From Anabaena catenula FACHB-362 (GTDB taxonomy: Bacteria > Cyanobacteriota > Cyanobacteriia > Cyanobacteriales > Nostocaceae): DNA of 64,000 nucleotides. Positions 7,937-19,000 of this stretch are shown here, in pieces. A program made the translations under genes and the position numbers. The notes beneath the pieces are model-generated. The model did not search any database, was not told the origin of the DNA, and saw only the letters and a list, made by a program, of their open reading frames with translations. Positions within the stretch are counted from its first letter, which is position 1; each line of letters opens with the position of its first letter. The stretch lies in contig NZ_JACJTQ010000014.1 of NCBI RefSeq assembly GCF_014698735.1, forward strand, positions 62,001 to 126,000, in the 5' to 3' direction.

Positions 7937-10191
7937 AATAATTGCCGATATAATTCACAGCCTGGTATCACTTTATCTTTTAACTGTTTGATCAGCCCCA
8001 TACTGCTTAATTTATAAGTTGTGAGTGGATCTAATGATATAGGTTGTTGAGCATTTATGACGGTATTTAATGCTTTTGCTAATTCAGGTTGTTCTTGCAA
8101 TGTTACTTGATGACGCTGTAAGTGAGAGGAATAAATTCCCTTTGATGTAGCTGCTGTATCCAGGAATTGAGCAAAGGTCATTTCCCCCCGGCTGAGATGA
8201 TAAATAGCCAGATGTGTCAAAGCTGGATGTCCTTCTAGCAAAGCCATAAGTTCTCTAGCTTCCTGGTCATTAGTCCAGTTCAGTCCATAGCATTGAGCTA
8301 ATTGCTGTACCTGTTCTAAATTGAAGCTGCTTAACTCTATTGGCAATCCTACATTAAATGGAGATTGCTTTAACTGGAGAGGTACATAAATTTCAGTTGA
8401 GTGAACGATAATCAGCCGTAATTTTTGCCAAATTGGTTGTCTTTTAGCTTCTTCATACCAGGAACGAAACAGAGGTAAAACATCTTTTGCTACATGAGGA
8501 TGTTCAAAAATATAGTTGACTTCATCCAAGGCTAAAACTAGAGGAGTATCAATTTGCTTTAATAAATGATGGCGAAAATAGAGAGAACAACTAATTTTGC
8601 TGCCGATATCTTCATCCCAATAGTCTTCTAACTTAGGTTCAAGCTGAAGTTGACGAGTAACATTGGCACACAGCCAGCGCAAAAATCGATTCAAATCGTT
8701 TAAAATTGCGTCGTCAATTTGCTCTAAATTTAAACTAACAGTGCGATAGCCTTGGTGAGTAGCATAATCCAAGATTCTCAGTAGTAAAGAAGTTTTTCCC
8801 ATCTCTCTAGGTGCTTTAATTCTTACTAAAGCTCCAGGTTTTCTAATTTCTTCATCAACTTGCTTCTCAATTGCGGCTCGTTCTATGTAAAAAGGAGAAT
8901 CGAGGGGAACTGCACCACTGGGATAACAGGGAGAATTGAGGAAATTGTCCATATTTTCAATAGACACAGGATCATCAGGGCTAATATGGGAGACAAAGAC
9001 GGTTTCTTCCATGTCTTTGTGCCTGTTCAACGCCGAATTAACGGTAACAATCTGGGAATTAGAGATTTCTATTGTCAGGTTTTCATTTACCCAATCCAAA
9101 GTAAAGACTTGCGCGTAGATTGGGTTTTTGACTATTAAACTTCCTTGGTGTTGGGCGACAAGTCCCGATAGACGTAATTCTATATACTCAGGAAAATTGT
9201 GAGCGGGGATTTTTCCCTGTTGTATAATCTGCTGATATAGTTGTAATAATTGTTGGCTTCTGGGAGTATTGCGGAGTATGCGATCGCGAATCGTCCTTAA
9301 ATGCTCTGGTTCGTCCTGACTTTCCCAATTTTTGATAATTTGGTTCTGCACAATTTGCTCTACCCACTGCGATTCTTCACCATTTTGCCGAGGAGAAAAT
9401 TCTGTATTGTTATTGCAGCAATTTACAATTAACCAACACAATTTTTGAGTCAAAAAAGGCTGTCCACTAGTCCAATCTAAGACTTCTTTTAAGACTGCTT
9501 CCGGGTTGCTAACTTTTCCTACCAATCCTTTTACTAAAGGTTCGCTATCTTCGATTTTAAATCCTTGAAGTTCAATAGCTCTACCAATATTAAAAGGAGT
9601 AGAATAGTGTTTATCTTGAATCAAATCTGAAGGTGTAGCTACTCCCAATAAAGCAAAAGACAATCGCCTGTAGGCTGGCTTGTGCGCTCGATTTTCGTAG
9701 CAGTGACGAATCAAGGCAAAAAATTCGTCGGTGGAAAACTTCAACCCCAGTACATTATCAATTTCATCAATAAAGATAACTATTTTTTCCTGAATCTGCG
9801 TCAATAATACTGTTTCGATAAATTGATTTAAGCACTGGATAGGAGAAAGATCATCCCGTTCTTTTAACCAACTACGCCGATTTATTTCTAGTTTAAAACC
9901 GCTGACTAATTCTTGAATAATCCCCCCATACCATTGGGGAGCCGTAATTTGTTGGCTACCAATGCCGCTTAATTCAATTTCTGCACAAACAAATCCTTGA
10001 GTTCGCAATTTATCCATTGTTCGCACTCGTAAGCTAGATTTCCCCATCTGTCTAGCGTTGAGAACATAGCAATACTCAAGAGCTAATAACCCTTCGTAAA
10101 GTTCGGTGTCAGCCTGTCGCACTACATAAGTAGGGGCATCAGGCGGGAGACTACCACCTGGTTGATAGGTGGCGTTGAGTTTGGCAAACAT
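7921..10191 (-). CDS. Tandem AAA_35-type ATPase
   Basis: The 756-residue protein carries two AAA_35 (AAA-like) P-loop domains. The first has the entry motif [20 protein letters not shown], Walker A NARQMGKSS near residue 46 and Walker B IVIFIDEIDNV near 137. The second, from about residue 430, has Walker A APREMGKTS near 463 and Walker B LVLALDEVNYI near 553. Both end in the winged-helix-like tail typical of the family (QPISLDPLTTYKLSSMGLI). These proteins are abundant in filamentous cyanobacteria and are thought to be STAND-like signalling NTPases; no precise role is known. Related domains occur at 13662-15074 and at the C-terminus of the 16029-21794 protein. Confidence 0.85.
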   Translation of the reverse strand: MFAKLNATYQPGGSLPPDAPTYVVRQADTELYEGLLALEYCYVLNARQMGKSSLRVRTMDKLRTQGFVCAEIELSGIGSQQITAPQWYGGIIQELVSGFKLEINRRSWLKERDDLSPIQCLNQFIETVLLTQIQEKIVIFIDEIDNVLGLKFSTDEFFALIRHCYENRAHKPAYRRLSFALLGVATPSDLIQDKHYSTPFNIGRAIELQGFKIEDSEPLVKGLVGKVSNPEAVLKEVLDWTSGQPFLTQKLCWLIVNCCNNNTEFSPRQNGEESQWVEQIVQNQIIKNWESQDEPEHLRTIRDRILRNTPRSQQLLQLYQQIIQQGKIPAHNFPEYIELRLSGLVAQHQGSLIVKNPIYAQVFTLDWVNENLTIEISNSQIVTVNSALNRHKDMEETVFVSHISPDDPVSIENMDNFLNSPCYPSGAVPLDSPFYIERAAIEKQVDEEIRKPGALVRIKAPREMGKTSLLLRILDYATHQGYRTVSLNLEQIDDAILNDLNRFLRWLCANVTRQLQLEPKLEDYWDEDIGSKISCSLYFRHHLLKQIDTPLVLALDEVNYIFEHPHVAKDVLPLFRSWYEEAKRQPIWQKLRLIIVHSTEIYVPLQLKQSPFNVGLPIELSSFNLEQVQQLAQCYGLNWTNDQEARELMALLEGHPALTHLAIYHLSRGEMTFAQFLDTAATSKGIYSSHLQRHQVTLQEQPELAKALNTVINAQQPISLDPLTTYKLSSMGLIKQLKDKVIPGCELYRQLFYIQK

Positions 10192-10403
10192 TGGTATTTT
10201 TTAGAAACTTAAACCCTGGGTGCGTATTAATTATCACATATTTTTAGATTTTTGAATGACTGAATTTAACTTAATGGGCTGATTTTTTAAAGTCCTAAAT
10301 TTTACTCAACTATTGAATTGACAATTTAGGTATTATCTGAACGCACATATATCCATTATCTTCCAGTCTTGTGTACAGTGCATAATTACTCAGGGTTTAA
10401 ATA

Positions 10404-10514
10404 ATGAACAGGAAGTCATCTATACAAGCGAACCCAGAACAAGAACTTTTGTTCTACTTGTCAGAGATGGAAATCAGGAAAGTATTGCCAAAAGAAAACC
10501 AATTCAGGGCTTAA
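10404..10514 (+). pseudogene. Out-of-frame 5' end of the TPR gene
   Basis: An ATG at 10404 opens a 36-residue frame (MNRKSSIQANPEQELL, then FYLSEMEIRK) that stops at 10512-10514. The TPR frame downstream is offset by one base and can be read back with sensible TPR-like sequence (KYVQKYPQGWKKRLELSNLL) well before its first usable start. The two pieces look like one N-terminus split by a frameshift. Confidence 0.5.
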
Positions 10515-10566
10515 GTATGTCCAGAAATATCCTCAAGGATGGAAAAAAAGATTAGAACTGTCTAAT

Positions 10567-11997
10567 TTGCTTTATGAAATGGGCAAATTGCCAGAAGCCG
10601 TAATCGAGTATTATCAAGTGATTGAGCGACAACCTCAATTAATTAATGTGTATCTGCAATTAGGGAAAATCTTGCAGTTAATGGGACTGGAAAAAGAGGC
10701 TATACAAATATATCAAAAAGCCCTATTGTGGTCGGAAAATGAAGTGACTCAGCATCATATAAAAGGATTAATTGCAGTTTGTCAAGGTGATAGTAACCAG
10801 GCAATTGTCGCCTTTAATTTAGCAGCAACTTTAGAACCTGACAAAGTAGTTCATTGGTTGGCTTTGGCACAGGTGCATCAACAAAGAGAAAATCCTCTTG
10901 GTGTGCTAACTTCCCTAGAACAGGTTTTGTCAATCAACCCAGATGATGTTGTGGCGTTGATTTACAGCTATGACGCACTGATGGCGGTGGGAGATGTTTC
11001 CGCCGCTAGAGGGCAGTTAAAGAGAGCTATAGCCTTAGCTGGTGATGATTTCCGGATACTGCAACGACAAATTGATCAACGTTGTCAGATGAGATTGGTA
11101 TCTGGTGAAGAGGGGAAACAGACTAAAAAGATGATTACCTCTTTATTGCTACAGGCTCCGCATGGGGCTGAGGCTCATAAATCCCTGGCATATTATCATA
11201 TTCTCCGGGGCGATTGGGCGCAAGGTGTGGAGGTGTTAGCAGAGTTTACCACCGAACATCCAAATCATCCTTATAGTTGGTATTACTATGGGCGGTGCTT
11301 GTTCGAGACGGGGGAATATCAGAAGGCCGCAGAGATGATGTGGAAAGCTTATCATCTCTATCCCCATGATTGTGAAATTTATCGGGCGTTGTGCGAAATT
11401 TTACCAGTTGCCACCTCTCCCCAAGCCCTTCTCCTGGGAGGCGAGGGGAATTTAGTGGAGAAGATGTTGAAGCGGTTTCCTGAACGCTGGAGTGTTTGGG
11501 CGACTGCGGGGCGGGTGTTGGTGGAATGCTTTCAGGAGATGCGGGGGTGTCAGGTTTCTGAACAGGGGACGCAACTACAGCCCCAGTTAGCTGATGCTTG
11601 GTTCCGTCATGGGCGGGTTTTGGCTTTGGCTGGAAAACATCAGGAAGCGGTGGCGGCGTTGGAGAAAGGATGGGAGTTGTTACCAGCAGGGGGTTGTCTG
11701 CAATCTGTACCTGCTGCTGTTTGGCTGGGGGAGAGTTACCAAGTGCTGGGTGATGTTGGGGCTAGTAAGCAATGGTGGGAAGCGGCTGGTGAGGGATGTC
11801 AGGAATTGAGGGGGTTTAATCCGGCTATGGCTGATTACTGGTTAGGGAGAGCTTTATTAGGGTTGGGGGATAAATTGGGAGCGATACAGGCTTATGAAGG
11901 TGCTTTGAGTCAGCAGTTATTGTATCCGGCTCGTGGGGAAGTTGAGAAGATTTTGCAGGGGTTGAAAGGTAAGAGGAGGAAGGGTTCTAGGGGTTGA
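10567..11997 (+). CDS. TPR-repeat protein (5' end probably frameshifted)
   Basis: The 476-residue frame is built of tetratricopeptide repeats (LLYEMGKLPEAVIEYYQVIE, YLQLGKILQLMGLEKEAIQI, and others up to YWLGRALLGLGDKLGAIQAY). TPRs are protein-protein interaction scaffolds; the partner is unknown. The start used here is a TTG, with no good ribosome-binding site. Reading one frame over, an ATG at 10404 gives a more natural N-terminus, so the gene is likely interrupted by a single-base indel near 10490-10515. The G-rich 3' third has a codon bias different from the 5' part. Confidence 0.75.
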   Translation: MLYEMGKLPEAVIEYYQVIERQPQLINVYLQLGKILQLMGLEKEAIQIYQKALLWSENEVTQHHIKGLIAVCQGDSNQAIVAFNLAATLEPDKVVHWLALAQVHQQRENPLGVLTSLEQVLSINPDDVVALIYSYDALMAVGDVSAARGQLKRAIALAGDDFRILQRQIDQRCQMRLVSGEEGKQTKKMITSLLLQAPHGAEAHKSLAYYHILRGDWAQGVEVLAEFTTEHPNHPYSWYYYGRCLFETGEYQKAAEMMWKAYHLYPHDCEIYRALCEILPVATSPQALLLGGEGNLVEKMLKRFPERWSVWATAGRVLVECFQEMRGCQVSEQGTQLQPQLADAWFRHGRVLALAGKHQEAVAALEKGWELLPAGGCLQSVPAAVWLGESYQVLGDVGASKQWWEAAGEGCQELRGFNPAMADYWLGRALLGLGDKLGAIQAYEGALSQQLLYPARGEVEKILQGLKGKRRKGSRG

Positions 11998-12551
11998 TGG
12001 TGGATTTTTTGGGGGAGGAAATGCCTGTAACTTGAAAAATTCACGAATGGGGGTGGGGAAGCGTCTAACTCGTAACTAAGAGCGATCGCTTTTTGGTTAA
12101 GTTGGAGATGAAGGGCGATAGCAGTTTGTAGAGTTTAGGATGAGGAGGCGATCGCTTTTCTGATTTGTGGAAGGTGATCGTTTTTTGGTTGAGGTAGAGA
12201 TGAAGGAGTGCGATCGCTTGATATTGTAGGCTGCGTTATCGGAAAGTACGGCACATTCTCAATTATCGGTGCGATGTCCACGATACCTAAGCTGGAGTGT
12301 GATCGCCCGACTTATCCCAGAGAGCGATCACTTTTTTGTAGGGAGAAGATCGATCGCTCATCTTTCATCAAAGCCATTTTACCGCAGAGCGATCGCTTTG
12401 ATGATGGGAAATTGAGGGCGTAAGCGTAGCCCATTGTAAACATCGCTGACAAAATATGGGCTACACTAATGATAATAAAATTTCCACCCAATCAGGTATT
12501 GCTGTTACTGATTAAATCAATACTTAAATCATCCTCTATTTCGATATATCA
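11998..12551. other. HIP1-rich degenerate repeat region
   Basis: This gap contains at least five GCGATCGC or near-HIP1 sites set in repeated phrases such as GCGATCGCTTTTTGG and GAGATGAAGG. An open frame at 12208-12423 is just the repeat read through. No gene is supported. Confidence 0.6.
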
Positions 12552-13382
12552 GTGAAACGTGACTCCATTTATTACCAAATTTTCAAGCGATTTCCGGCGT
12601 TAATATTTGAACTCGTTGATAACCGCCCCGAACAGGCGCAAAATTATCGGTTTGAGTCAGTTGAAGTGAAAGAAACCGCCTTTAGGATTGATGGGGTTTT
12701 TTTACCACCAGAAGGCGCAACACCCAGAGTTATCTTTTTTGCCGAAGTTCAATTTCAGAAAGACGAAGCTCTCTATCATCGGTTTTTTACTGAGTCGCTG
12801 ACGTATTTGTACCGAAATCAGTTTCAATATGATGACTGGTACTGTGTGATAATTTTTCCATCACGCAGTTTGTCACCAAGGGACACAAGAACCCATCGAA
12901 TGTTTTTGAACAGCGATCAAGTGCAGTGTATTTATCTGGATGAGTTAGGAAGTTTCAATACTCTACCAATAGGTATTAATTTAATGCAGTTGACCATCGC
13001 CTCAGAAAAAGTTATGGCAGAGCAGGCGCGTCAACTAATTCAACGGGTACAATTAGAGTCAACTGGCACACTGCCGAAAAACGAAATCATAGACATTATC
13101 ACCACGATCGCTGTTTACAAGTTTTCATCTTTGAGTAGAGAGGAAGTAGAAGCTATGCTGGGAGTGACTTTAGAGGAAACAAGGATTTATCAAGAAGCGA
13201 AAGCTGAGGGTCAAGAACAAGGTCGAGAACAAGGTCGAGAAGAACGGGAAGCTGAAATGTTGAAAGTTACCGTCCCCCTGTTACTAAAAACAGGAATGAG
13301 CGTAGAAGAGATTGCTCAAAAACTCAATGTTAACGTAGAATCTGTCAGGCTGTCTGCACAGGAGAACACGGACAATTCGTAG
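12552..13382 (+). CDS. Rpn-family PD-(D/E)XK nuclease / putative transposase (DUF2887-like)
   Basis: The 276-residue protein starts at GTG (12552) with MKRDSIYYQIFKRFPALIFE, typical of the cyanobacterial DUF2887/Rpn group. The nuclease core is seen as FRIDGVFLPPE followed by VIFFAEVQFQKDEALYHRFF, giving the D...E-V-Q arrangement of PD-(D/E)XK enzymes. The C-terminal part has a charged coiled segment (EGQEQGREQGREEREAEM) and a short helix-turn-helix-like end (MSVEEIAQKLNVNVESV). Rpn proteins are DNases linked to recombination and, in some cases, phage defence. It stands alone in repeat-rich DNA. Confidence 0.85.
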   Translation: MKRDSIYYQIFKRFPALIFELVDNRPEQAQNYRFESVEVKETAFRIDGVFLPPEGATPRVIFFAEVQFQKDEALYHRFFTESLTYLYRNQFQYDDWYCVIIFPSRSLSPRDTRTHRMFLNSDQVQCIYLDELGSFNTLPIGINLMQLTIASEKVMAEQARQLIQRVQLESTGTLPKNEIIDIITTIAVYKFSSLSREEVEAMLGVTLEETRIYQEAKAEGQEQGREQGREEREAEMLKVTVPLLLKTGMSVEEIAQKLNVNVESVRLSAQENTDNS

Positions 13383-13661
13383 AAAAATACCAAGATTTTG
13401 AGTATTTTAGCTGATTGAAAAAAGCCCCTTTATCGGAATTGCAATAGCGGAACATACAGCGTAGGCGATCGCTTTTTTGTAGGGAGAAGGGCGATTTCGC
13501 ATCCTATATTTTAACTATAGGAATCATAAATGATATTTGATAGCTTGCGTGGCGTAGCCATAAAATTTTAAGTAGTGTAGGGTGGGCAATGCCCACCGGA
13601 GGCGGGTTTTGGTGGGCAATGCTACGTATATTTCAAAAATCAAATATTAATTCTATATGAT
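13383..13661. other. Intergenic repeats (REP-like and GTGGGCAATGCC type)
   Basis: The gap holds a HIP1 site, a REP-like piece at 13539-13562 (GATAGCTTGCGTGGCGTAGC then CATA) that recurs inside the TnpB gene, and the inverted phrase GGTGGGCAATGCCCACC. No gene is seen. Confidence 0.6.
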
Positions 13662-15074
13662 TTACATTCCTCTAACTCCCAACACATCACTAAAATAACT
13701 ACGATATAACTGACAACGCGGCTCTACTTCATTACCCGCAAGCTTCACCAAACCCATACTCTGCAACTGATAAGCTGAGATTGCTTCCAATCGTACAGGC
13801 TTATTAGAAGTAACAACTGTTTTAAATGCTGTCATCAGTTTCAGTTCCTGTTGTAAACTCAACCAAAATTCTCGTAAATGATGGCGATAAATACCTGCGT
13901 CAGTTCTAGCCTCTGATAACAATTGCTCAAGAGTGATATCAGGATAACTTTTGAGGTGAGAAAATGCCTGCTGCAACAAATAAGGATGACCACCTACCAG
14001 TTGCATTAAGGGATATACTAAAGATGAATCTTCAGCTAATCCATATTGTTGAGCAAATACCTGAACTTCGTCTTTAGTTAACTCTGGCAGTTCAATGGGT
14101 AATCCCACATTAAAAGGTGACTGATTAATATTCAGACGGATATAAACATCAGTAGAATGTGCGATCGCTAATCGCAGCTTTTTCCAGTTTGTGCGGCTTC
14201 TGGCTTTCTCATACCAAGAACGCAACAACCCAAAAAAGTCTTCATAAACTTCAGGATAAGGGAAAAGTGCGTCCACATCATCTAAGTATAAAACTAGAGG
14301 ACTATCTGTTGCTGCCAAGAGGTATTCTTCTAAATAAGTTGTGCAACTTACCTTCGCACCCATACCTTCTTCATCCCAATATTCATCTAACTGATTGGGT
14401 AGCTTCAATTCTCGGCTAAGATTGAGGCAGAACCAGCGTAAAAATTTATTCAGGTGAGTCAGATGAGTTTGCCGATCTGCCATTTCTAAACTTAAACTGA
14501 CTGTACGATAGCCCTGCTTTGCCACTTTAGCCAATACCCTTTCCATGAGGGAGGTTTTACCCATTAGTTTAGGTGCTTTAACCCGAATCAAGGAACCGGA
14601 CTGCAACAGAGTTTCATAGCAGAGAAATTCAATGCCAAAACGCTCCACATATAATTCTGAAATCGGTAAGCTGTGTTTAGCTTGAGTTAAATAGGTCTGA
14701 GGACGAGCTTCTTTCAGCTTGCTGTGACGCTGTTGGCTGTTAGTCGTTATCAATTCTGGGTTTGGTAAATAATATTCAGATGTAAATTGCCTATCCCAAC
14801 ATTGCTTTTCCCAACGTCGTTTTAAAGCTTCTTTAAAATTACTTTTTTTAACTTTTTCTCCTAGAGCTTCTGTTAATGATTTCCAAAGCTTGGGCGCAAT
14901 ATCTTGACTGATATAACTTGTTGCATACTGGTTTTTAGCTGCAATTTGGTCATATTCTTCTCGTTCCCAAGCTCCTTTAATTACTATTATTTCAATATCC
15001 GTTAAGGGTCTATTGAACTTTGCCAAAACCGCATAGTTAGCAATTTTAATTGCCTCATCTAAATTAAAAACCAT
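13662..15074 (-). CDS. vMAP-type N-terminal domain plus AAA_35 ATPase
   Basis: The 470-residue protein begins with the HTH-like domain found at the front of many cyanobacterial vMAP/AAA_35 proteins (MVFNLDEAIKIANYAVLAKF ... LTDIEIIVIKGAWE). From about residue 125 it has one AAA_35 domain: Walker A APKLMGKTSLMER near 168, Walker B LVLYLDDVDALF near 258, and the tail VRLEAISAYQLQSMGLVKL. It is most like the second ATPase domain of the 7921-10191 protein. A STAND-like sensor or signalling ATPase is likely; the signal is unknown. Confidence 0.85.
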   Translation of the reverse strand: MVFNLDEAIKIANYAVLAKFNRPLTDIEIIVIKGAWEREEYDQIAAKNQYATSYISQDIAPKLWKSLTEALGEKVKKSNFKEALKRRWEKQCWDRQFTSEYYLPNPELITTNSQQRHSKLKEARPQTYLTQAKHSLPISELYVERFGIEFLCYETLLQSGSLIRVKAPKLMGKTSLMERVLAKVAKQGYRTVSLSLEMADRQTHLTHLNKFLRWFCLNLSRELKLPNQLDEYWDEEGMGAKVSCTTYLEEYLLAATDSPLVLYLDDVDALFPYPEVYEDFFGLLRSWYEKARSRTNWKKLRLAIAHSTDVYIRLNINQSPFNVGLPIELPELTKDEVQVFAQQYGLAEDSSLVYPLMQLVGGHPYLLQQAFSHLKSYPDITLEQLLSEARTDAGIYRHHLREFWLSLQQELKLMTAFKTVVTSNKPVRLEAISAYQLQSMGLVKLAGNEVEPRCQLYRSYFSDVLGVRGM

Positions 15075-15278
15075 AACGAAGTAGCTTTGATTTGGGTAAA
15101 CATTGGTATTTTCTAGGAAATTTAAGAATCAATCAAGTATAAAATCTTACATGCACTTTACAATATCTAAATTTAACTGAATTAAGCTGAATTTTGATGA
15201 TCCTGAATTTAACTCAATTCTTAATTGACAAAACAAAATATACTCTAAATGTAACAATCCAAATCTTCAGAGGACCCT

Positions 15279-15725
15279 ATGACTCGTTCTTTTGTTAAAT
15301 CTGCCTTCTGTTTACCGTTAGCTGTTGTTTGTCTGCTTGGCTTTACTGGTAAAGCTTTTGCCAATGATTATTTTAATATAAGTAGAGGTGATTATGTCCT
15401 TGCAAGTGGTCTAGATCGAAAACTAGGAAATAGCAAGATTAGGATCTATTTTGATGGAACCGATAAGATTATCGGTTTTACAGTATGCAATAACTACACT
15501 GCTAACTACAAACTTAATCGAGGCACTTTGGCGATTTCCAATTTAGTGACCACCAAAAAAGACTGTCCTAATGCTACACCTTTGGATATGCAACGAGAAG
15601 CACAATATTTTGATACTATCACTAAACTCAATGAGTATACCAGTATAAACCATGAATATATCCAATTAGTTATTCTAGAAAACAGAGAATTAGACATCAA
15701 TTTATCCTTTTTCAAAGGTCTATAA
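15279..15725 (+). CDS. Secreted META-domain (HslJ-like) protein
   Basis: The 148-residue protein has a clear signal peptide (CLPLAVVCLLGFTGKAFA, cleavage before NDYF). The mature part carries the META-domain pattern: a CNNYTANYKL segment (GCN.Y.G.Y in the family), then LAISNLVTTKKDCP and MQREAQYFDTITKLNEY. META/HslJ proteins are small envelope proteins, and some members are linked to novobiocin resistance. The ATG has a good AGAGGA ribosome-binding site. It stands alone and its role here is unknown. Confidence 0.65.
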   Translation: MTRSFVKSAFCLPLAVVCLLGFTGKAFANDYFNISRGDYVLASGLDRKLGNSKIRIYFDGTDKIIGFTVCNNYTANYKLNRGTLAISNLVTTKKDCPNATPLDMQREAQYFDTITKLNEYTSINHEYIQLVILENRELDINLSFFKGL

Positions 15726-16028
15726 AGATAGACAACTATAGTGTTCTAGGGAATTTCCAATTGACTTCTTGTTAACATTTACCAACAGATAATATTACAG
15801 CTGTTTTCGATCAAACCCGCCACCAAAATAAATCTCATAATGTAGTCTAGCACTGGGTTTAACCCTTTTCATCTGTGGCACATTTGATTCCTACGGAGCG
15901 CTTTGCTATCAAAATTTGCTGTAATATTTCGCAAATAAAGTAAAATAAGTAATTAGGGCTTGCTGAATAAAGCTGAAATATTTGTCAAGTAAGAGTTTTA
16001 ATGTTTTTGGAGACAACCAAGTGCAAGA
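15726..16028. other. Intergenic region, nothing recognised
   Basis: A 303-base gap between convergent genes. I see no gene and no clear terminator. Confidence 0.5.
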
Positions 16029-19000
16029 TTATGTGTGTTGGGAAATCCAGCTATGATTAAAAATAGCTTCATAAATCCGGTTATGAATTTTTAAATAACT
16101 TTGTTCTTTAACTAATAATCCTGATAATATTAATTCTTGCTCTTCTGGACTATCAACTGCCTTCACCTGTCCTTGCTCTAAAATTCGTCGATACAGTTCT
16201 AGCAGTGATGTAGCTTGTCGTTCACCCTTGAGAATGCGATCTTTAATCGTCCTTAAATGCTCTGGTTCGTCTTGAGCTTCCCAATCTTTTATAATATTTG
16301 TGCAGATCAAATTTTCAATCCAGGCTTTTTCATTTTTTTCGGGAATAGAAGCGGAAGAACTACAAATCATTCGGCAAATTTTTTGAGTTAAAAAAGGTTG
16401 GCCATTAGTCCAAAATAAAACTTCTTTAAGTACTGCTTGCGGGTTGCTAACCTTGTCTGAGAACCCGTGTAGTAGAGGTTGGGCTTCGTGTAATTGGAAG
16501 CCATGCAATTGAATTGCTTGACCAATATTAAAAGGCGTGCGGCGATAATCTGTGATTAAATCACTCGGAGTAGCAACTCCCAATAAAACAAAGCACAACC
16601 GCTTATACTCTAGATTAATACCGCGCTGATTATAGCAGGAGCGAACTAAGGCAAAGAAGTCATTAACTGAGAAATCTAAACCTAAAATACTATCAATTTC
16701 ATCTAAAAAGATGACTATTTTAGGTGCAGGAGTATTATCTGATAATTTAACTTCATTTAACAGAACTTCTTCAAAAAATCTACTCAATCGCTGTACAGGG
16801 GAAAGTTCGATATTTTCTTGCCACCAAGCTTTTAAATTAACCTTACCGAGCAGATCAAAACCTTGCCACAACTCCACAGCTAATCCCTTATACCATTGCT
16901 CAGGAGTAATGTTTTCACTGCCAATTCGGGTCATATCAATGGCAGCACAGCAAAAACCTTCTTGCTGCAAGTAATGCATCATCCGCACCATCAAACTTGA
17001 TTTACCCATTTGTCGGGTATTGAGAATATAACAAAAGTCTCCAGTTTTTAATGCTTTGTAGAGATAACGGTCAGCAGAACGCACTACATAAGTAGGAGCA
17101 TCAATTGGCAAACTACCGCCAACTTGATAATCATAAATTGAATTTTCTTCGGCACTTTTTAGCAGGGCATTTTCAAATTCTAATTTAGCTTGAGTGGCTT
17201 TGAGAATTTCCAGAGTTTGTGATAATTCTTGAGTACGTTCTTCTACTTTTTGTTCTAAGGTTGTGTAAAGACGAGAATTTTCAATAGAGATAGCAGCTTG
17301 ACTAGAAAGTATATTTAAAACTTCGACTCTCTCTGGTGTAAATGCCCCCGTTGTGAGATTATTTTCTAAATATAAAATACCGCTCAATTTCCCTTGATTG
17401 AGTAGGGGAGTGCAGAGAATTGATTTAGGTTGAGTGGTAACAATATAGGAATCGCGGGTAAATTGTCCCTCTTGGGTGGCATCATTGAGAACTACATTTT
17501 CCTGAGTGCGGGCGACATAGTTGATGATAGCGACTGAAAGCAACGGAGTCTGGGTGGAGGCATCTGGTGAGTCTACTGGGATGGATTGTAGTATGTTAAC
17601 GTCATCAGAATCTATTGCTCCCACTGCTTCAATCACCCAGTGATCATCAGAATGTAGAAGCAGAAAGCCTTTTTGAGCGCCAGCATTCTCAATCACAATT
17701 TTCATTAACTTTGCCAGCAACTTACCTAGAACAATTTCTCCTGCTAGGGCTTGAGATGCTTTAATAACTGTTGTTAAATCGAGGAATGTTCCATCATTAT
17801 CACTAGTAGAAATAGTGGGACTGAGGCTTTTAGCCTTCCCTTGGTTTGTAATTCCTATAAAATATTGTGGATATTCATCTTCTAATTGTTTGACTTTGGC
17901 TTTAGCTCCCCAGCGAGCGTAACAATGATGGGCATTTCTCAAATATAACTGACCAATCTCTTCCCTACCTAGTTGTAGATAAAATTCTGCTGCTCGTTCA
18001 TAAGCTAGAGCTTCTTCATGGATAAATTCATATTTTTTAGCACCTTGAATAGCTTTTTCATATAATTCTTCCGCTTGCCAATTTTCTCCTAATACTCGCG
18101 CTTTCTCAGCTGCAACTAAATCATATTTATGTTGAAAATTGGCTGGACAATTATTAGCCCATATTTTCATACTCTCCTGATTTTTGTCTACTTGCTCAAT
18201 AAATTCCTTTTGCTGATTTTTCTCACAAGTATTATAATAGGCAATTAAACTCAAAGAATAGTATAAATTATGCTGTGTAGCAGGTAAAAATACGCCGCAA
18301 GCTTTAACATATTTTTCTGCATTAATTGCGTTAGCAGCAGCCTGAATATAATCTTTTAAAAAATAGCAGGAAGTTGTTGTAGCAAAGTATCTGATAAATA
18401 ACAACCATTCGTTATTATCTTGCGTTAAATCTTCCAAATAGATATTTTCTTTACGTACTAATTCCACTACGATGCTTTGGCATATTTTAATATAATTAAG
18501 TGAATATCTTTGCCGCAATTTCAATATTTGTCTGGTATATTTCGTATAGCTATAGTCAACATCATCTAAATTATCTCCTCTAAAAAACCGGATAAGGCAA
18601 TAGTCTATGGCTGTGTAGCTAGCGTATTCATAGTCTCCTGTGTCTATACCTATTTGAAATGCTTTTAGTAATTTTTCTTCTACAATTCTATTTTGAATAG
18701 ACTCTTTCCAGTGCCATAATGAAAAATAGTAAACATGCGTTACCAAGGCTTCTAATTTAAAAATATTAAATTTTTTAAGTAGTTTTAGAGACAGATTACC
18801 AAACTCAAATCCTAAATCAGTATCTCCCCTTAAACATAAAATCATTCCGTAAAGAATATATATGCTAGGAGATTGAGGAGGATTTCCATATTGAAGACAG
18901 AGATGTACCTGAGTTAATATAACTAAAATAAATAAGGAAAAATTTATGGTAAGCGTAGCAGTATTCATCTGCTGTAGTATTGATACTATGGCAGTATGCT

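Noticed and set aside
12208-12423. 71-residue plus-strand frame
   Set aside because: It is made by reading through HIP1-containing repeats; no family features or ribosome-binding site.
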